NCBI RefSeq assembly: GCF_001612825.1
Contig: NZ_BDBE01000039.1
Span: forward strand, 62,001 to 126,000
Length of the DNA stretch: 64,000 nucleotides
Source: Nocardia caishijiensis NBRC 108228
GTDB lineage: Bacteria > Actinomycetota > Actinomycetes > Mycobacteriales > Mycobacteriaceae
Reading direction: 5' to 3'
The notes below the pieces were generated by a model. The model had not been told where the DNA came from. It was given only the letters and a program-made list of their open reading frames with translations, and searched no databases. The stretch's first letter is position 1. Each line of letters begins with the position of its first letter. Made by a program: the position numbers and the translations under genes. Below are positions 8,325 through 16,280 of this stretch, in pieces.

Positions 8325-9326
8325 TCACCACCAGCCGGTGAGCGCCATCAACGCCAGGCTCGAGACACCGAGCACCACCCCGATGGCCCCGCCGAGCAGC
8401 AGCGGGCGTGGGCCGGTCGAACGCAGGCGATCCAGGCTCAGGGACGTGCCGATGGCGGCCAGCACGGCGGTGATCAGCCAGCCGCTGATCGCGGCGAGCG
8501 GCTCGGTGAGCCCGGCGGGCAGGACGCCGGTGGCGGCGACGACCGAGGCCACGACGAACAGCACGACGAACAGCGGAAAACTCTCCCGCAGGGAACCGGG
8601 TGCGGTGCCGTTCCGCTCGGCCAGGCGACGCTGCCCCAGGTGCAGACCCAGGCACAGCGGGACGATGGCCAGGCTGCGGACCAGCTTCACCACGACGGCG
8701 AATTGCGCGGCACCCGCCCCGAACACCACACCGGCGGCCAACACCGAGGAGGTGTCGTTGATCGCCGTGCCCGCCCAGAGCCCGAAGGCCTCCGGCGACA
8801 TCCCGATGGCCCGGCCCAGTGGCGGATAGACGAGGACCGCGACGACGTTGAAGACGAAGATGGTGCCGAGCGCGTAGGCCACCCGTTGACGGTCGGGGCG
8901 CAGCACCGCGGTCGCGGCGGCGATGGCGGAGGCACCGCAGATGGTCGACCCGACGGCGACCAGCGTCGCCGATTCGCGGTCGACGGCGAGCATCCGCCCC
9001 ACGACGAACGCGGCGACAGCACCCGCGATCAGGGTGCCGACGAGCACCGCCGCCGTCTCGCGGCCGACACCGAGCACCGCGCCCATCGGCAGACCGAGCC
9101 CGAGCAGCACGATGGCCCAACCGAGCACCCGCTGCCTGGCCACCTCCAGGCCCGCCTCGAACCGCGCGCTGCCGCGGCGCCGCAACCACATCCCGGTCGC
9201 CGCGCCCGCGAGCAAGGCCACCACCGGCGCTCCGGCCATCGGCAGCAGCCTGCCCAACGGAGTGGCGACGGCGGCCAGCAGCAGTGCCAGCGCGAGCCCC
9301 GGCCCGACGATCCCCACACGATTCAC
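8325..9326 (-). CDS. YeiH-family putative sulfate exporter (UPF0324)
   Basis: 333 residues, nearly all hydrophobic, with about ten transmembrane helices. Recognisable family features are LLGLGLPMGAVL, the conserved GSTICGASAIAAATAV segment, GTIFVFNVVAVLVYP, GLWAGTAINDTSSVLAAG and VVKLVRSLAIVPL. The YeiH family is annotated as a putative sulfate/sulfite-type exporter in the inner membrane; transport has little direct proof. The GTG at 9326 is preceded by GGTGGGAAC; the frame runs further upstream without family similarity. It heads a left-going operon with the DUF218 and lysR genes. Confidence 0.85.
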   Translation of the reverse strand: MNRVGIVGPGLALALLLAAVATPLGRLLPMAGAPVVALLAGAATGMWLRRRGSARFEAGLEVARQRVLGWAIVLLGLGLPMGAVLGVGRETAAVLVGTLIAGAVAAFVVGRMLAVDRESATLVAVGSTICGASAIAAATAVLRPDRQRVAYALGTIFVFNVVAVLVYPPLGRAIGMSPEAFGLWAGTAINDTSSVLAAGVVFGAGAAQFAVVVKLVRSLAIVPLCLGLHLGQRRLAERNGTAPGSLRESFPLFVVLFVVASVVAATGVLPAGLTEPLAAISGWLITAVLAAIGTSLSLDRLRSTGPRPLLLGGAIGVVLGVSSLALMALTGWW

Positions 9327-9502
9327 GTTCCCACCATCGCCGGACCCCGGCCCGCCGGGTAGACCCCGAACCACGACGAGCACATAAGTGCGGCTTATGA
9401 GCCGCGACACGGGCTCGCCCGCGTGCTTGGGTCGGCGGTCCAGGGGTAAGGCCGAGGCAGAATCGACGCGGCATCGAGTGCCGCCGAAGACAGGAGGATG
9501 TT

Positions 9503-9763
9503 GTGCGAGCTGTTTACCGGGTCATCACCGCCGTGGCCGTCGCGGGTGCCTTCGCCTCGAGCTCGGCCGCGGTGGCGAGCGCCGAGGAACCGGAAGCGCC
9601 GAAGACCCCGCTGGTCCAGTACATCGAGTCGTGGCCGCCCGCGCCGGAGAACTGCGATCAGGTGTGGGATCCCATCGAGGACGCGGTCGAGGACTCCGTC
9701 CCGCCCCAGTACGAGGCCGAATTCGAGGCCTTCGACGATTGGTGCGAGGGCGACGAGGACTGA
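9503..9763 (+). CDS. Small secreted acidic protein
   Basis: 86 residues starting at a GTG; a perfect AGGAGG lies five bases upstream at 9492-9497 and decides the start (an ATG five bases earlier is in another frame). The N-terminus MRAVYRVITAVAVAGAFASS with cleavage near VASA is a signal peptide. The mature protein (~58 residues) is very acidic, with two cysteines (ENC, DWC) that could form a disulfide and the ending WCEGDED. I do not recognise the family. Followed by a good hairpin; monocistronic. Confidence 0.75.
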   Translation: MRAVYRVITAVAVAGAFASSSAAVASAEEPEAPKTPLVQYIESWPPAPENCDQVWDPIEDAVEDSVPPQYEAEFEAFDDWCEGDED

Positions 9764-9769
9764 CGGACG

Positions 9770-9797
9770 GGTCGCCGCGGACCGGTCTGCGGCGACC
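9770..9797. terminator. Hairpin after the small secreted protein
   Basis: Perfect 9-bp inverted repeat GGTCGCCGC / GCGGCGACC with a 10-nt loop, seven bases after the stop codon and before the convergent gene. Probable bidirectional terminator. Confidence 0.5.
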
Positions 9798-9814
9798 TGC
9801 CGCCGACGAGGTCG

Positions 9815-10288
9815 TCAGCAGTCGGGGAGGTCCGGGTCGGCGAGCAGTTCGTCGGCGCGGGCAAGGGCCGCGTCGAGGTCGTCGGTGACGGTATCGAGCA
9901 GGGACATGCCGTCGAGCATGTCGGTGAGTTCGGCGCGCAGCGCGTCCAATTCGGCGAGGGCGGGGTCGACGGTGGTCCAGGCGACAGTGTCGGACCACCA
10001 GCTGTCGCGTTGAATCCAGGACCAGACGATGTCGCGGACCAGCACGGCGTCCGTGGTGAACAGGTGGCGACGGTCGGTGTCAGCGGTGTGTTCGAGCTCG
10101 TAACTGCCGTCGGGTAGATAACGGGCCTGAATGTGATCCGCGCCCCGGGTCAGCAGCAGGAACGGGTGGTCGGGGGCCGGGTCGACGGCATCCGCGCCCG
10201 GACGGGCTGGGTCGACGGCGCGCGGCGCTCCCGAACCGTCACCGACGTGGACCACGACCTCGGGCAGGTCGACATGCTCGGCACCCAT
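9815..10288 (-). CDS. Hypothetical protein
   Basis: 157 residues from ATG 10288 (MGAEHVDLPEVV). I recognise no family. The middle has a compact strand-rich segment (HPFLLLTRGADHIQARYL, YELEHTADTDRRHLF), then the aromatic stretch VWSWIQRDSWWSD, and the end is a predicted helical pair rich in Asp, Leu and Ala (ALAELDALRAELTDMLDGM). The frame is open back to a GTG at 10396, which would overlap the AraC stop by 16 bp and add 36 residues with good third-position GC; neither start has a clear ribosome site. It is probably co-transcribed with the araC-like gene. Confidence 0.55.
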   Translation of the reverse strand: MGAEHVDLPEVVVHVGDGSGAPRAVDPARPGADAVDPAPDHPFLLLTRGADHIQARYLPDGSYELEHTADTDRRHLFTTDAVLVRDIVWSWIQRDSWWSDTVAWTTVDPALAELDALRAELTDMLDGMSLLDTVTDDLDAALARADELLADPDLPDC

Positions 10289-10380
10289 CGGGCCAGTGTG
10301 CCGGACGCGGCCCCGCAGCCGACCACCGGCGTCCCCGGGAAACCGGTCCGCGCGCACAACCTCTGCGAAGAATCCGACGA

Positions 10381-11205
10381 TCAGGTCGTCGGCCACGCGA
10401 GGTCATCGATCGCGAGCCACGGTGCCCTCGCGACGACGGTGGGAGTCGTCCCGGTAGCCGCCCTGGTACGGCGGTGCAGATGAGATTGGTCGGCATAACC
10501 CGCCTCGGCGGCGACCTCCGCGAGCGGTCGCCCGCCTGCCAGGAGATGAGCGGCACGATCGAAGCGGACCAGTTCGGACGCGTGCCGGGGCGAGACTCCG
10601 AGCTGGGTGCGAAAGCGGGACCAGAGCCGCTGGCGGGTCCAACCGGTTTCGGTGGCCAGAGTGTGGATGCGGACCCGGCCACCGGCACGGACGGTCCGGT
10701 CCCAGACGTACGCGAGCTCCGGTGCGACACCGGACTTGCGGGGAAACCGGCTGCGCAGGAACGCGGCGGTGATCGCGAACCGGTCGTCCCACGACGGCGT
10801 CGCACGGAGGCGCTCGATCAGGAAAGTGGTAGCGGGGCCCCACAGTTCCGTCAACGGTGCCACAGCGCCACCGATGATGTCGGTGTCCCGAAGGATCGCG
10901 GCCGCGACGACAGGTGACATGCGGATCTGCAGGACGTCGCCGACCCCGGCGCTGGTGATCCGGAAGGCACCGGCCCGCAGGCCGATGACCGCGTTTCCGG
11001 TGACCCGGCCCCCGGAAACGTCGTGAACGACACCGTGCTCGCTGAGGTCGAGCAGGACGGTCACCAGCGGATGCGGGATCATCGTGATGTCGACGGGAGC
11101 GTCTTCCCGGTACCGGAAACCCGCCATCCGGATTCCGGGTACGGACGGGCCGAGCGGGACGGCGACGTCGACCCGACTCCAGTCCCACCGGCCCGTCACG
11201 GTCAT
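10381..11205 (-). CDS. AraC-family transcriptional regulator
   Basis: 274 residues. The C-terminal ~100 form the double helix-turn-helix of AraC proteins: RIHTLATETGWTRQRLWSRF, then FDRAAHLLAGGRPLAEVAAE and the second motif AGYADQSHLHRRTRAATGTT. The N-terminal half is a cupin-like sensing domain of the kind found in actinobacterial regulators with a final G(T)TP. It is transcribed divergently from an alpha/beta hydrolase across 75 bp containing a 14-bp palindrome, so the hydrolase is the probable target. The start ATG 11205 lacks a strong ribosome site. Confidence 0.85.
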   Translation of the reverse strand: MTVTGRWDWSRVDVAVPLGPSVPGIRMAGFRYREDAPVDITMIPHPLVTVLLDLSEHGVVHDVSGGRVTGNAVIGLRAGAFRITSAGVGDVLQIRMSPVVAAAILRDTDIIGGAVAPLTELWGPATTFLIERLRATPSWDDRFAITAAFLRSRFPRKSGVAPELAYVWDRTVRAGGRVRIHTLATETGWTRQRLWSRFRTQLGVSPRHASELVRFDRAAHLLAGGRPLAEVAAEAGYADQSHLHRRTRAATGTTPTVVARAPWLAIDDLAWPTT

Positions 11206-11252
11206 GAATCCAGGGTAACCGCGGCCGAAAACGTGACATTCGTTCAATACGG

Positions 11253-11266
11253 CGCGACGCGTCGCG
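11253..11266. promoter_or_regulatory. 14-bp palindrome in the divergent AraC/hydrolase promoter region
   Basis: CGCGACGCGTCGCG is a perfect 14-bp palindrome 15 bases before the hydrolase ATG and 48 bases from the araC-like start. Its central place in a 75-bp divergent intergenic region suggests an operator. Its simple CG-rich composition means chance is possible in this genome. Confidence 0.4.
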
Positions 11267-11280
11267 TCGACACTGTCGAT

Positions 11281-12099
11281 ATGAGCGAATCGAGTCTTAC
11301 CCCCGCATCCGAGGACGTGACGGTCCACGGGGTACATGTCGTCATCATCGGGGAACCAGCGGCCCCACCCCTGTTGCTCGTCCACGGCTCGGGCGCGACC
11401 GGTTCGATGTGGGCACCGGTGGTGGCCTCGCTCGCGACGAGGTATCGGGTGATCACGATCGACCTTCCCGGATGCGGCCGGTCCGCGCCGATGTCGACGT
11501 ACACCGTTGCGCGACAAGCGGATCGGGTGGCCGCGGCGATGGACGAACTCGGCGTCGGCGACCTGCGGGTGGTCGGTCATTCCAGCGGCGGATATGTCGC
11601 CACGGCCCTCGTGGAGCGGCGTACGGATCTGGTCGGTGGACTGGTGCTGGTGAGCACCGGGCCGAGTCACGCGGCGCTGCTCCCGGAACCGGCGATCATC
11701 CGGGCGCTCACCGCGCCGCCCTTCGGACCACTCGTGTGGGCGCTTCGTACCGGTTCGATGATCCGACGCGGCCTGGCGGCGACCGCGGCGGCCCCGATCA
11801 CGGTGCCCGACAGTGCGGTGTCCGACATGCGCAGGACGTCCTATCGCGCCTTCCGGGCGATTCTCGCCGCCAATGTCGACTACATCGCCACGCGGCCTGT
11901 GCCCGAGCGCCTCGCCGAAGCCGGAAAGCCACTGCTGGTGATCTTCGGAGATCGTGACCCGCGCTGGGATCCGGCATCGGCACACGACTACGAGGTGGTG
12001 CCGGGTGCCCAAGTGCACCACCTTCGCGGCGTCGGGCATCTCGCGATGCTCGAGGACCCCGACGCACTCGCCCGCTCGATCCTCGACGGCGCGCCCTAG
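11281..12099 (+). CDS. Alpha/beta-fold hydrolase
   Basis: 272 residues. The fold's landmarks are all present: oxyanion strand LLLVHGSGATGSMW, DLPGCGRS after strand 4, nucleophile elbow VVGHSSGGYVA (Ser ~103), acid LVIFGDRDPRW and catalytic His in GVGHLAMLEDP. No signal peptide, so it is cytoplasmic. The closest types are epoxide-hydrolase/haloperoxidase-like esterases; the acid and His positions favour hydrolase activity, but the substrate cannot be told. Divergent from the AraC regulator, which likely controls it. Confidence 0.85.
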   Translation: MSESSLTPASEDVTVHGVHVVIIGEPAAPPLLLVHGSGATGSMWAPVVASLATRYRVITIDLPGCGRSAPMSTYTVARQADRVAAAMDELGVGDLRVVGHSSGGYVATALVERRTDLVGGLVLVSTGPSHAALLPEPAIIRALTAPPFGPLVWALRTGSMIRRGLAATAAAPITVPDSAVSDMRRTSYRAFRAILAANVDYIATRPVPERLAEAGKPLLVIFGDRDPRWDPASAHDYEVVPGAQVHHLRGVGHLAMLEDPDALARSILDGAP

Positions 12100-12100
12100 G

Positions 12101-12119
12101 CCGCGTTCGCCCCACGCGG
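12101..12119. terminator. Short hairpin after the hydrolase
   Basis: CCGCGT / ACGCGG inverted repeat with a 7-nt loop directly after the hydrolase stop. Weak, but well placed. Confidence 0.3.
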
Positions 12120-12140
12120 TAGCCTCGCACCACCACTCAC

Positions 12141-12236
12141 TTGGTGTAGCCGCACATGATCGAGGAGTACGCCCGCCACGACGGGCACGCGGACCTGCTA
12201 CGCGAACGTATCGACGGGGTCACCGGCAGTGTGTGA
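12141..12236 (+). pseudogene. C-terminal remnant of a DUF664/DinB-type mycothiol transferase
   Basis: From ATG 12156 the frame reads MIEEYARHDGHADLLRE and ends RIDGVTGSV, which is the highly conserved last helix of DUF664 (DinB-superfamily, mycothiol-dependent) proteins. In the same frame just upstream stands HLV, a stop codon, then PH, a decayed version of the preceding helix. Everything further N-terminal (about 130-150 residues) is missing. It ends immediately before the HAD gene's stop on the other strand. This is a gene relic, too short to function. Confidence 0.6.
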
Positions 12237-12887
12237 TCAGCCGGTGACCACCTGCGTGGTGAGCTGGTCCAGACCGTCGATGACCGCCTGGGCCAGCGCC
12301 AGTGCCTCGGCCGAGGCCGGGAACTCCGGGCGCGGCACGGCGATCACCCGCATCCCCGCGGCGTGCGCGGACCGCAGCCCGTTGGTCGAATCCTCCACCG
12401 CCGTGCAGTTCTCCGGGTCGAACCCCAGACGCTGCGCGACGGTGAGGTACACATCGGGCGCGGGTTTGCCGCGACCCACCTCCTCGGTGGACAGCACCGT
12501 CGCGAAGCTCGCCATCAGCCCCGCATTCTCCAGGACGAGGGCGATCAGGGAGGCGGGCGAGGAACTGGCGAGGCCGAGCTTCCAGGAATCCGCGCAGCGG
12601 CGCACGGCGTCGACGGCGCCGGGCAGCAGCGGCAGATGCTGGGCGTATTCGTCGGCCATGAGATCGATGACGTCGGCGGCGACCTTGTCGGCGGGCTGGG
12701 CGACACCGAGATCGTCGGCCAGATACGACGACCATTCCACGGTGGACATCCCCATCATCCGCTGCTGCGAATCCGGTTGCCAGCGACCACCATTGACGGT
12801 GACGTAGTCTTTGCGGACCTTCTCCCAGACGGGCTCGGAGTCGATCAGCACGCCGTCCATGTCGAACACAACCGCCGCGATACTCAT
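12237..12887 (-). CDS. HAD-superfamily phosphatase (beta-phosphoglucomutase-like)
   Basis: 216 residues. Motif I is FDMDGVLIDSEP (nucleophile Asp9, acid Asp11), motif II LGLASSSP, motif III Lys in GRGKPAPDVYL, motif IV VEDSTNGLRSAHAAGM. The helical C1 cap between residues ~15 and 85 marks subfamily IA, including phosphoglycolate phosphatases and sugar-phosphate phosphatases of the YniC/GPP kind. The reaction is probably Mg2+-dependent dephosphorylation of a small phosphosugar. ATG 12887 has AAAGG six bases upstream; an in-frame ATG 11 codons earlier is less likely. Confidence 0.87.
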   Translation of the reverse strand: MSIAAVVFDMDGVLIDSEPVWEKVRKDYVTVNGGRWQPDSQQRMMGMSTVEWSSYLADDLGVAQPADKVAADVIDLMADEYAQHLPLLPGAVDAVRRCADSWKLGLASSSPASLIALVLENAGLMASFATVLSTEEVGRGKPAPDVYLTVAQRLGFDPENCTAVEDSTNGLRSAHAAGMRVIAVPRPEFPASAEALALAQAVIDGLDQLTTQVVTG

Positions 12888-12987
12888 ACCAAGCCTTTCG
12901 CCGTCGATGATGATCGGCATCGAGCCTAACCGAGAAGCGCCGATCCCCCGCGCGAACGCCCAGCTCGGAAACGATAACGTGTTACAT

Positions 12988-13659
12988 ATGGACGAGAATC
13001 ACGTCGGCGACCCGCGACCCGACCAGACGCAGCACGAGGGCGGCTTCCGGCCGATGGCGGAGCTGATCGAGGCGCGTGCGAGCGAGAGCGACACCCTGGT
13101 CGGCGGACCGCACTACGGCGAGTTCATCGAGCAGGTGCGTGAGCTGATGGACCGCGCGCGACTGGCGAACCCGTCCGACGAGCTGGCCAAGGAAACGATC
13201 GTCGCGCTCGAACAGCTCAATGCCCGCCTCGACGAGGCCGTGGTCGACGAGTGGTCCTCACCGAGTTGGACGCGCACGGACTTACCCGCGCGCGGCAACA
13301 TCACGCTGCCGCCGTACACGGTCGTCAGCGGCGGCCGCGACGGGGTGACCGCCACGGTCACCTTCCGCACGTTCCACCTGGGCGGCAACCAGGCCGCGCA
13401 CGGTGGGCACATCTCGCTCGCCTTCGACGACATCCTCGGCATGACCGCCGCCCTGGCCACCGGCGCGGTGACCCGGACGGCCTCGCTGACCGTCGACTAC
13501 CGCTCCGTCACCCCGCTCGAGCGCGAACTCACCGTGCGCGCCCGTGCCGAACGCCGCGACGGCCGCAAGGTGTACCTGAAGGCGACCCTGCACGACGGTG
13601 ATCGGCTCTGCGCCGAGGCCAACGGCCTTTTCATCGTGCTCAAACCGGGCCAGCCCTGA
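12988..13659 (+). CDS. PaaI-family (hotdog-fold) thioesterase
   Basis: 223 residues. The C-terminal ~130 are the 4HBT hotdog domain, with AAHGGHISLAFDDILGMTAA containing the HGG and Asp that activate the nucleophile in PaaI thioesterases, then TASLTVDYRSVTPLERELTV. The first ~90 residues are a polar helical region, as in actinobacterial PaaI proteins of this size. It hydrolyses acyl- or aryl-CoA thioesters in the cytoplasm; substrate unknown. ATG 12988 lacks an upstream Shine-Dalgarno and sits close to an AT-rich GATAACG box, so the mRNA may be leaderless. The annotated frame extends upstream but overlaps the HAD promoter. Confidence 0.82.
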   Translation: MDENHVGDPRPDQTQHEGGFRPMAELIEARASESDTLVGGPHYGEFIEQVRELMDRARLANPSDELAKETIVALEQLNARLDEAVVDEWSSPSWTRTDLPARGNITLPPYTVVSGGRDGVTATVTFRTFHLGGNQAAHGGHISLAFDDILGMTAALATGAVTRTASLTVDYRSVTPLERELTVRARAERRDGRKVYLKATLHDGDRLCAEANGLFIVLKPGQP

Positions 13660-13836
13660 CATTACGATCGGCCTGATTCCAAGGCCGGTACTGACGCGCC
13701 GGGTGGCGCAATAGCCGGGACGGGCCGGGTTCGCGCAGGTCGCGCGACCCGGCACCCGGCGCAGAGACATCCGGTCCGTCGCGCGCTGTTCCGCACGCCG
13801 CCCGCACCGGCGTAATCGCCACTATCGTCGCTGTTC

Positions 13837-14607
13837 ATGCAGGTCAGCGAGAGAACAGGCACGAAAGAGCCGGGGCCCGACCGGCGCGCCGATCGGGCTC
13901 GTCGCGTCGCCGACGTGGTGCGCCACCAGATCCTGTCGGGTGCGCTCGACGGCACGGTTCCCGGCGAACAGGAGTTGGCCGCCGAGCACGGCGCCTCCCG
14001 CAACACCGTCCGCGCGGCGCTGGCGTTGCTGCGCGACGAGGGCCTCATCGACCGCGCCCCGAAGGTGGGCACCCGGGTGGCGGCCCGCAAGTTCGATCAC
14101 GGCCTCGACGTACTGCTCGGTTTGCAGGAGACCCTCGCCGTGCACGGCACGGTGCGCAACGAAGTGCGCGTGGCAGGCACCGTCACCGCGCCGCCCGCCG
14201 TGGCCCGCAAGCTCGGGCTCACACCGGGTGAACAGGTGGTCTACATCGAGCGGTTGCGGTTCCTGGCCGATCTGCCACTGAGCCTCGACCTGACCTATCT
14301 GGTTCCCGACATCGGCACCGAGGTGCTCGCCCACGACCTCGCCAACACCGACGTCTTCGTCCTGCTCGAGCAGATCACCGGCCGCCCACTCGGCGACGCC
14401 GAGATCGCCCTCGAGGCGGTGGCCGCCGACCCGCACACCGCCGTCACCCTCGATGCCCCGGCCGGTGCGCCGCTGCTGATGCTCGAGCGACTCACCCGAC
14501 TCGAGGACGGCAGGCCCGTCGACCTCGAGTACATCCGCATGCGCGGCGACCGAATCACCATGCGCGGCAGCCTCGTGCGCGGCGCACCCGAATGGAAGGT
14601 CCGTTAG
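13837..14607 (+). CDS. GntR-family regulator with UTRA domain
   Basis: 256 residues. The N-terminal wHTH (residues ~20-90) has the GntR pattern VVRHQILSGALDGTVPGEQELAAEHGASRNTVR split over helix 2 and 3, ending VGTRVA. Residues ~100-250 form a UTRA ligand-binding domain (HutC/FadR subclass) with VVYIERLRFLADLPLSLD and PVDLEYIRMRGDRI. The stop is followed with no gap by the ferredoxin ATG, so it heads the sulfonate operon and is likely its own regulator. The ligand may be a sulfonate or its metabolite; that is inference from context. Confidence 0.88.
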   Translation: MQVSERTGTKEPGPDRRADRARRVADVVRHQILSGALDGTVPGEQELAAEHGASRNTVRAALALLRDEGLIDRAPKVGTRVAARKFDHGLDVLLGLQETLAVHGTVRNEVRVAGTVTAPPAVARKLGLTPGEQVVYIERLRFLADLPLSLDLTYLVPDIGTEVLAHDLANTDVFVLLEQITGRPLGDAEIALEAVAADPHTAVTLDAPAGAPLLMLERLTRLEDGRPVDLEYIRMRGDRITMRGSLVRGAPEWKVR

Positions 14608-14835
14608 ATGGCCCTCGTCCCCCAGCGCGCCGACGTCCCCGTGACGATCGACGAATCCCTGTGCATCACCGGCTGCACGCTGTGCGTCGACATGTGCCCA
14701 CTCGATTCCCTTGCCATCCACGAAGATTCGGGCAAGGCCTACATGCACGTCGACGAGTGCTGGTACTGCGGGCCCTGCGCCGCGCGCTGCCCCACCGGGG
14801 CCGTCACCGTCAACATGCCCTATCTGCTCCGCTGA
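14608..14835 (+). CDS. 4Fe-4S dicluster ferredoxin (AsfB/AprB-like)
   Basis: 75 residues with two clusters' worth of cysteines: CITGCTLCVDMCP (C-x3-C-x2-C-x3-C-P) and CWYCGPCAARCP (C-x2-C-x2-C-x3-C-P). The second loop's Trp/Tyr and the spacing resemble the small ferredoxin partners of APS-reductase-like flavoproteins. It starts immediately after the GntR stop and precedes the transporter and flavoprotein genes. By analogy with AsfB of the Pseudomonas arylsulfonate cluster asfRABC, it would pass electrons to the AsfA-like flavoprotein encoded at the end of this operon. That partnership is inference from operon layout. Confidence 0.85.
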   Translation: MALVPQRADVPVTIDESLCITGCTLCVDMCPLDSLAIHEDSGKAYMHVDECWYCGPCAARCPTGAVTVNMPYLLR

Positions 14836-14852
14836 ACCCGGGAATCCCACGC

Positions 14853-16280
14853 ATGAAGATCACTCGCCTCCTGCCCGTCGCCCTGGCCGTCGCACTCGCC
14901 GTGGCCGGGTGCTCGCTCGAAAGCTCCACGGCCGCACCCGCGGGCACCGTCAAGGTCGTCATCGGCTACCAGTCCAAGACCATCAACACCGTCACCGCGG
15001 GCACGCTGCTGCGCGCACAGGGTTACCTGGAGCGGCGGCTGCAGCACATCACCGACGCGGGCGGCGCGAAGTACCAGGTGGAGTGGCAGGACTACGACAC
15101 CGGCGCGCCGATCACCGCCCAGATGGTGGCGGAGAAGATCGACATCGGTTCGATGGGTGACTACCCGTTGCTGATCAACGGTTCCCGCACCCAGGCCGCC
15201 GAGCGCTCCCGCACCGAACTGGTGTCGATCACCGGCTACAACCCCAAGGGCGCGCTGAACATGGTCGTGGTGCCCACCGATTCACCGGCGCGCTCGCTGA
15301 CCGACCTGGCCGGGCAGAAGATCTCGGCCAGCGTGGGTTCGGCCGGGCACGGCACTCTGGTGCAGGCGTTGAGCCGTGCGGGCATCGACCCGGCCAAGGG
15401 TGTGGAGGTGCTCAACCAGCAGCCCCAGGTGGGGGCGACGGCCCTGGAATCGCATCAGGTGAGTGCGCTGTCGCAGTTCGTGGCCTGGCCGGGGCTGCTG
15501 GTGCAGCAGAACAAGGCCAAGCTGCTCTACGACGGCGCCGAACTGAATGTGCCGACCTTCCACGGTGTCGTCGCGCGGCGGGCCTACGCGGCCGAGCACC
15601 CCGAGGTGTTGCAGGCGTTTCTGGCCGCACAACTGGACGCGACCGCCTTCCTCAACGAAAAGCCGTTCGAGGCAGCCGATCTCGTCGCCAAGGGCTCGGG
15701 GCTGCCGCAAGAGGTCGTGTACCTCTACAACGGTCCGGGCGGCACGAGCTTCGACACCACCCTGAAGGGGACGCTCATCGAGGCGTTCAAGGGAGACGTG
15801 AACTACCTGAAGTCGATCGGTGACTTCGCCGACCTCGATATCGACGCGTTCGTGCAGGACGGGCCGCTGCGCCAGGCGTTCGCCGAGACCGGACGCGATT
15901 ACGACGCGAACCTCGCCGCGGCGACCAACCCGAGTACGGTCACCGGCACCGATCCGATCTGCGCTGTGCCCGTGACCGATTCGGCCCTCGCCGGTGAGGT
16001 GTGGGTCGACGGCGCCGAGAAGCCGCAGCCCGCCGCGAACCCCGACTGCCTGCTGCGGGCGGTGCAGGCGGCCCGGGCGCAGGGCAAGACCGTGCGCGCG
16101 GCCTACGTTCCCGATGCCGAGCTCGGCACGCGCTGGTTCGCCGACAAGTCGATCTGGTTGCGTGACGGCGCCCGGCACCTGCCCTTCACCACCCAGGCCG
16201 CGGCCGACCGGTACCGGGCCACGCACCCGACGGCCACCGCTGTCACCTACGACCAGGCCGTCGCCGAGGTCCGAGGATGA
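14853..16280 (+). CDS. Sulfonate/nitrate-type ABC transporter lipoprotein with extra C-terminal domain
   Basis: 475 residues. A signal peptide ends in the lipobox AVAGC (Cys20), so it is an outer-face lipoprotein. Residues ~30-360 are an NMT1/SsuA-type solute-binding fold (KVVIGYQSKTINTVTAG, LTDLAGQKISASVGSAGHGT). Ordinary SsuA proteins have about 320 residues; here a further ~110 follow from about residue 367 (DPICAVPV), including YVPDAELGTRWFADKSIW and an ending TATAVTYDQAVAEV. That tail resembles the NosL-type accessory fold, judged by eye only. The stop overlaps the permease start (ATGA). Substrate is probably a sulfonate because of the neighbours. Confidence 0.82.
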   Translation: MKITRLLPVALAVALAVAGCSLESSTAAPAGTVKVVIGYQSKTINTVTAGTLLRAQGYLERRLQHITDAGGAKYQVEWQDYDTGAPITAQMVAEKIDIGSMGDYPLLINGSRTQAAERSRTELVSITGYNPKGALNMVVVPTDSPARSLTDLAGQKISASVGSAGHGTLVQALSRAGIDPAKGVEVLNQQPQVGATALESHQVSALSQFVAWPGLLVQQNKAKLLYDGAELNVPTFHGVVARRAYAAEHPEVLQAFLAAQLDATAFLNEKPFEAADLVAKGSGLPQEVVYLYNGPGGTSFDTTLKGTLIEAFKGDVNYLKSIGDFADLDIDAFVQDGPLRQAFAETGRDYDANLAAATNPSTVTGTDPICAVPVTDSALAGEVWVDGAEKPQPAANPDCLLRAVQAARAQGKTVRAAYVPDAELGTRWFADKSIWLRDGARHLPFTTQAAADRYRATHPTATAVTYDQAVAEVRG

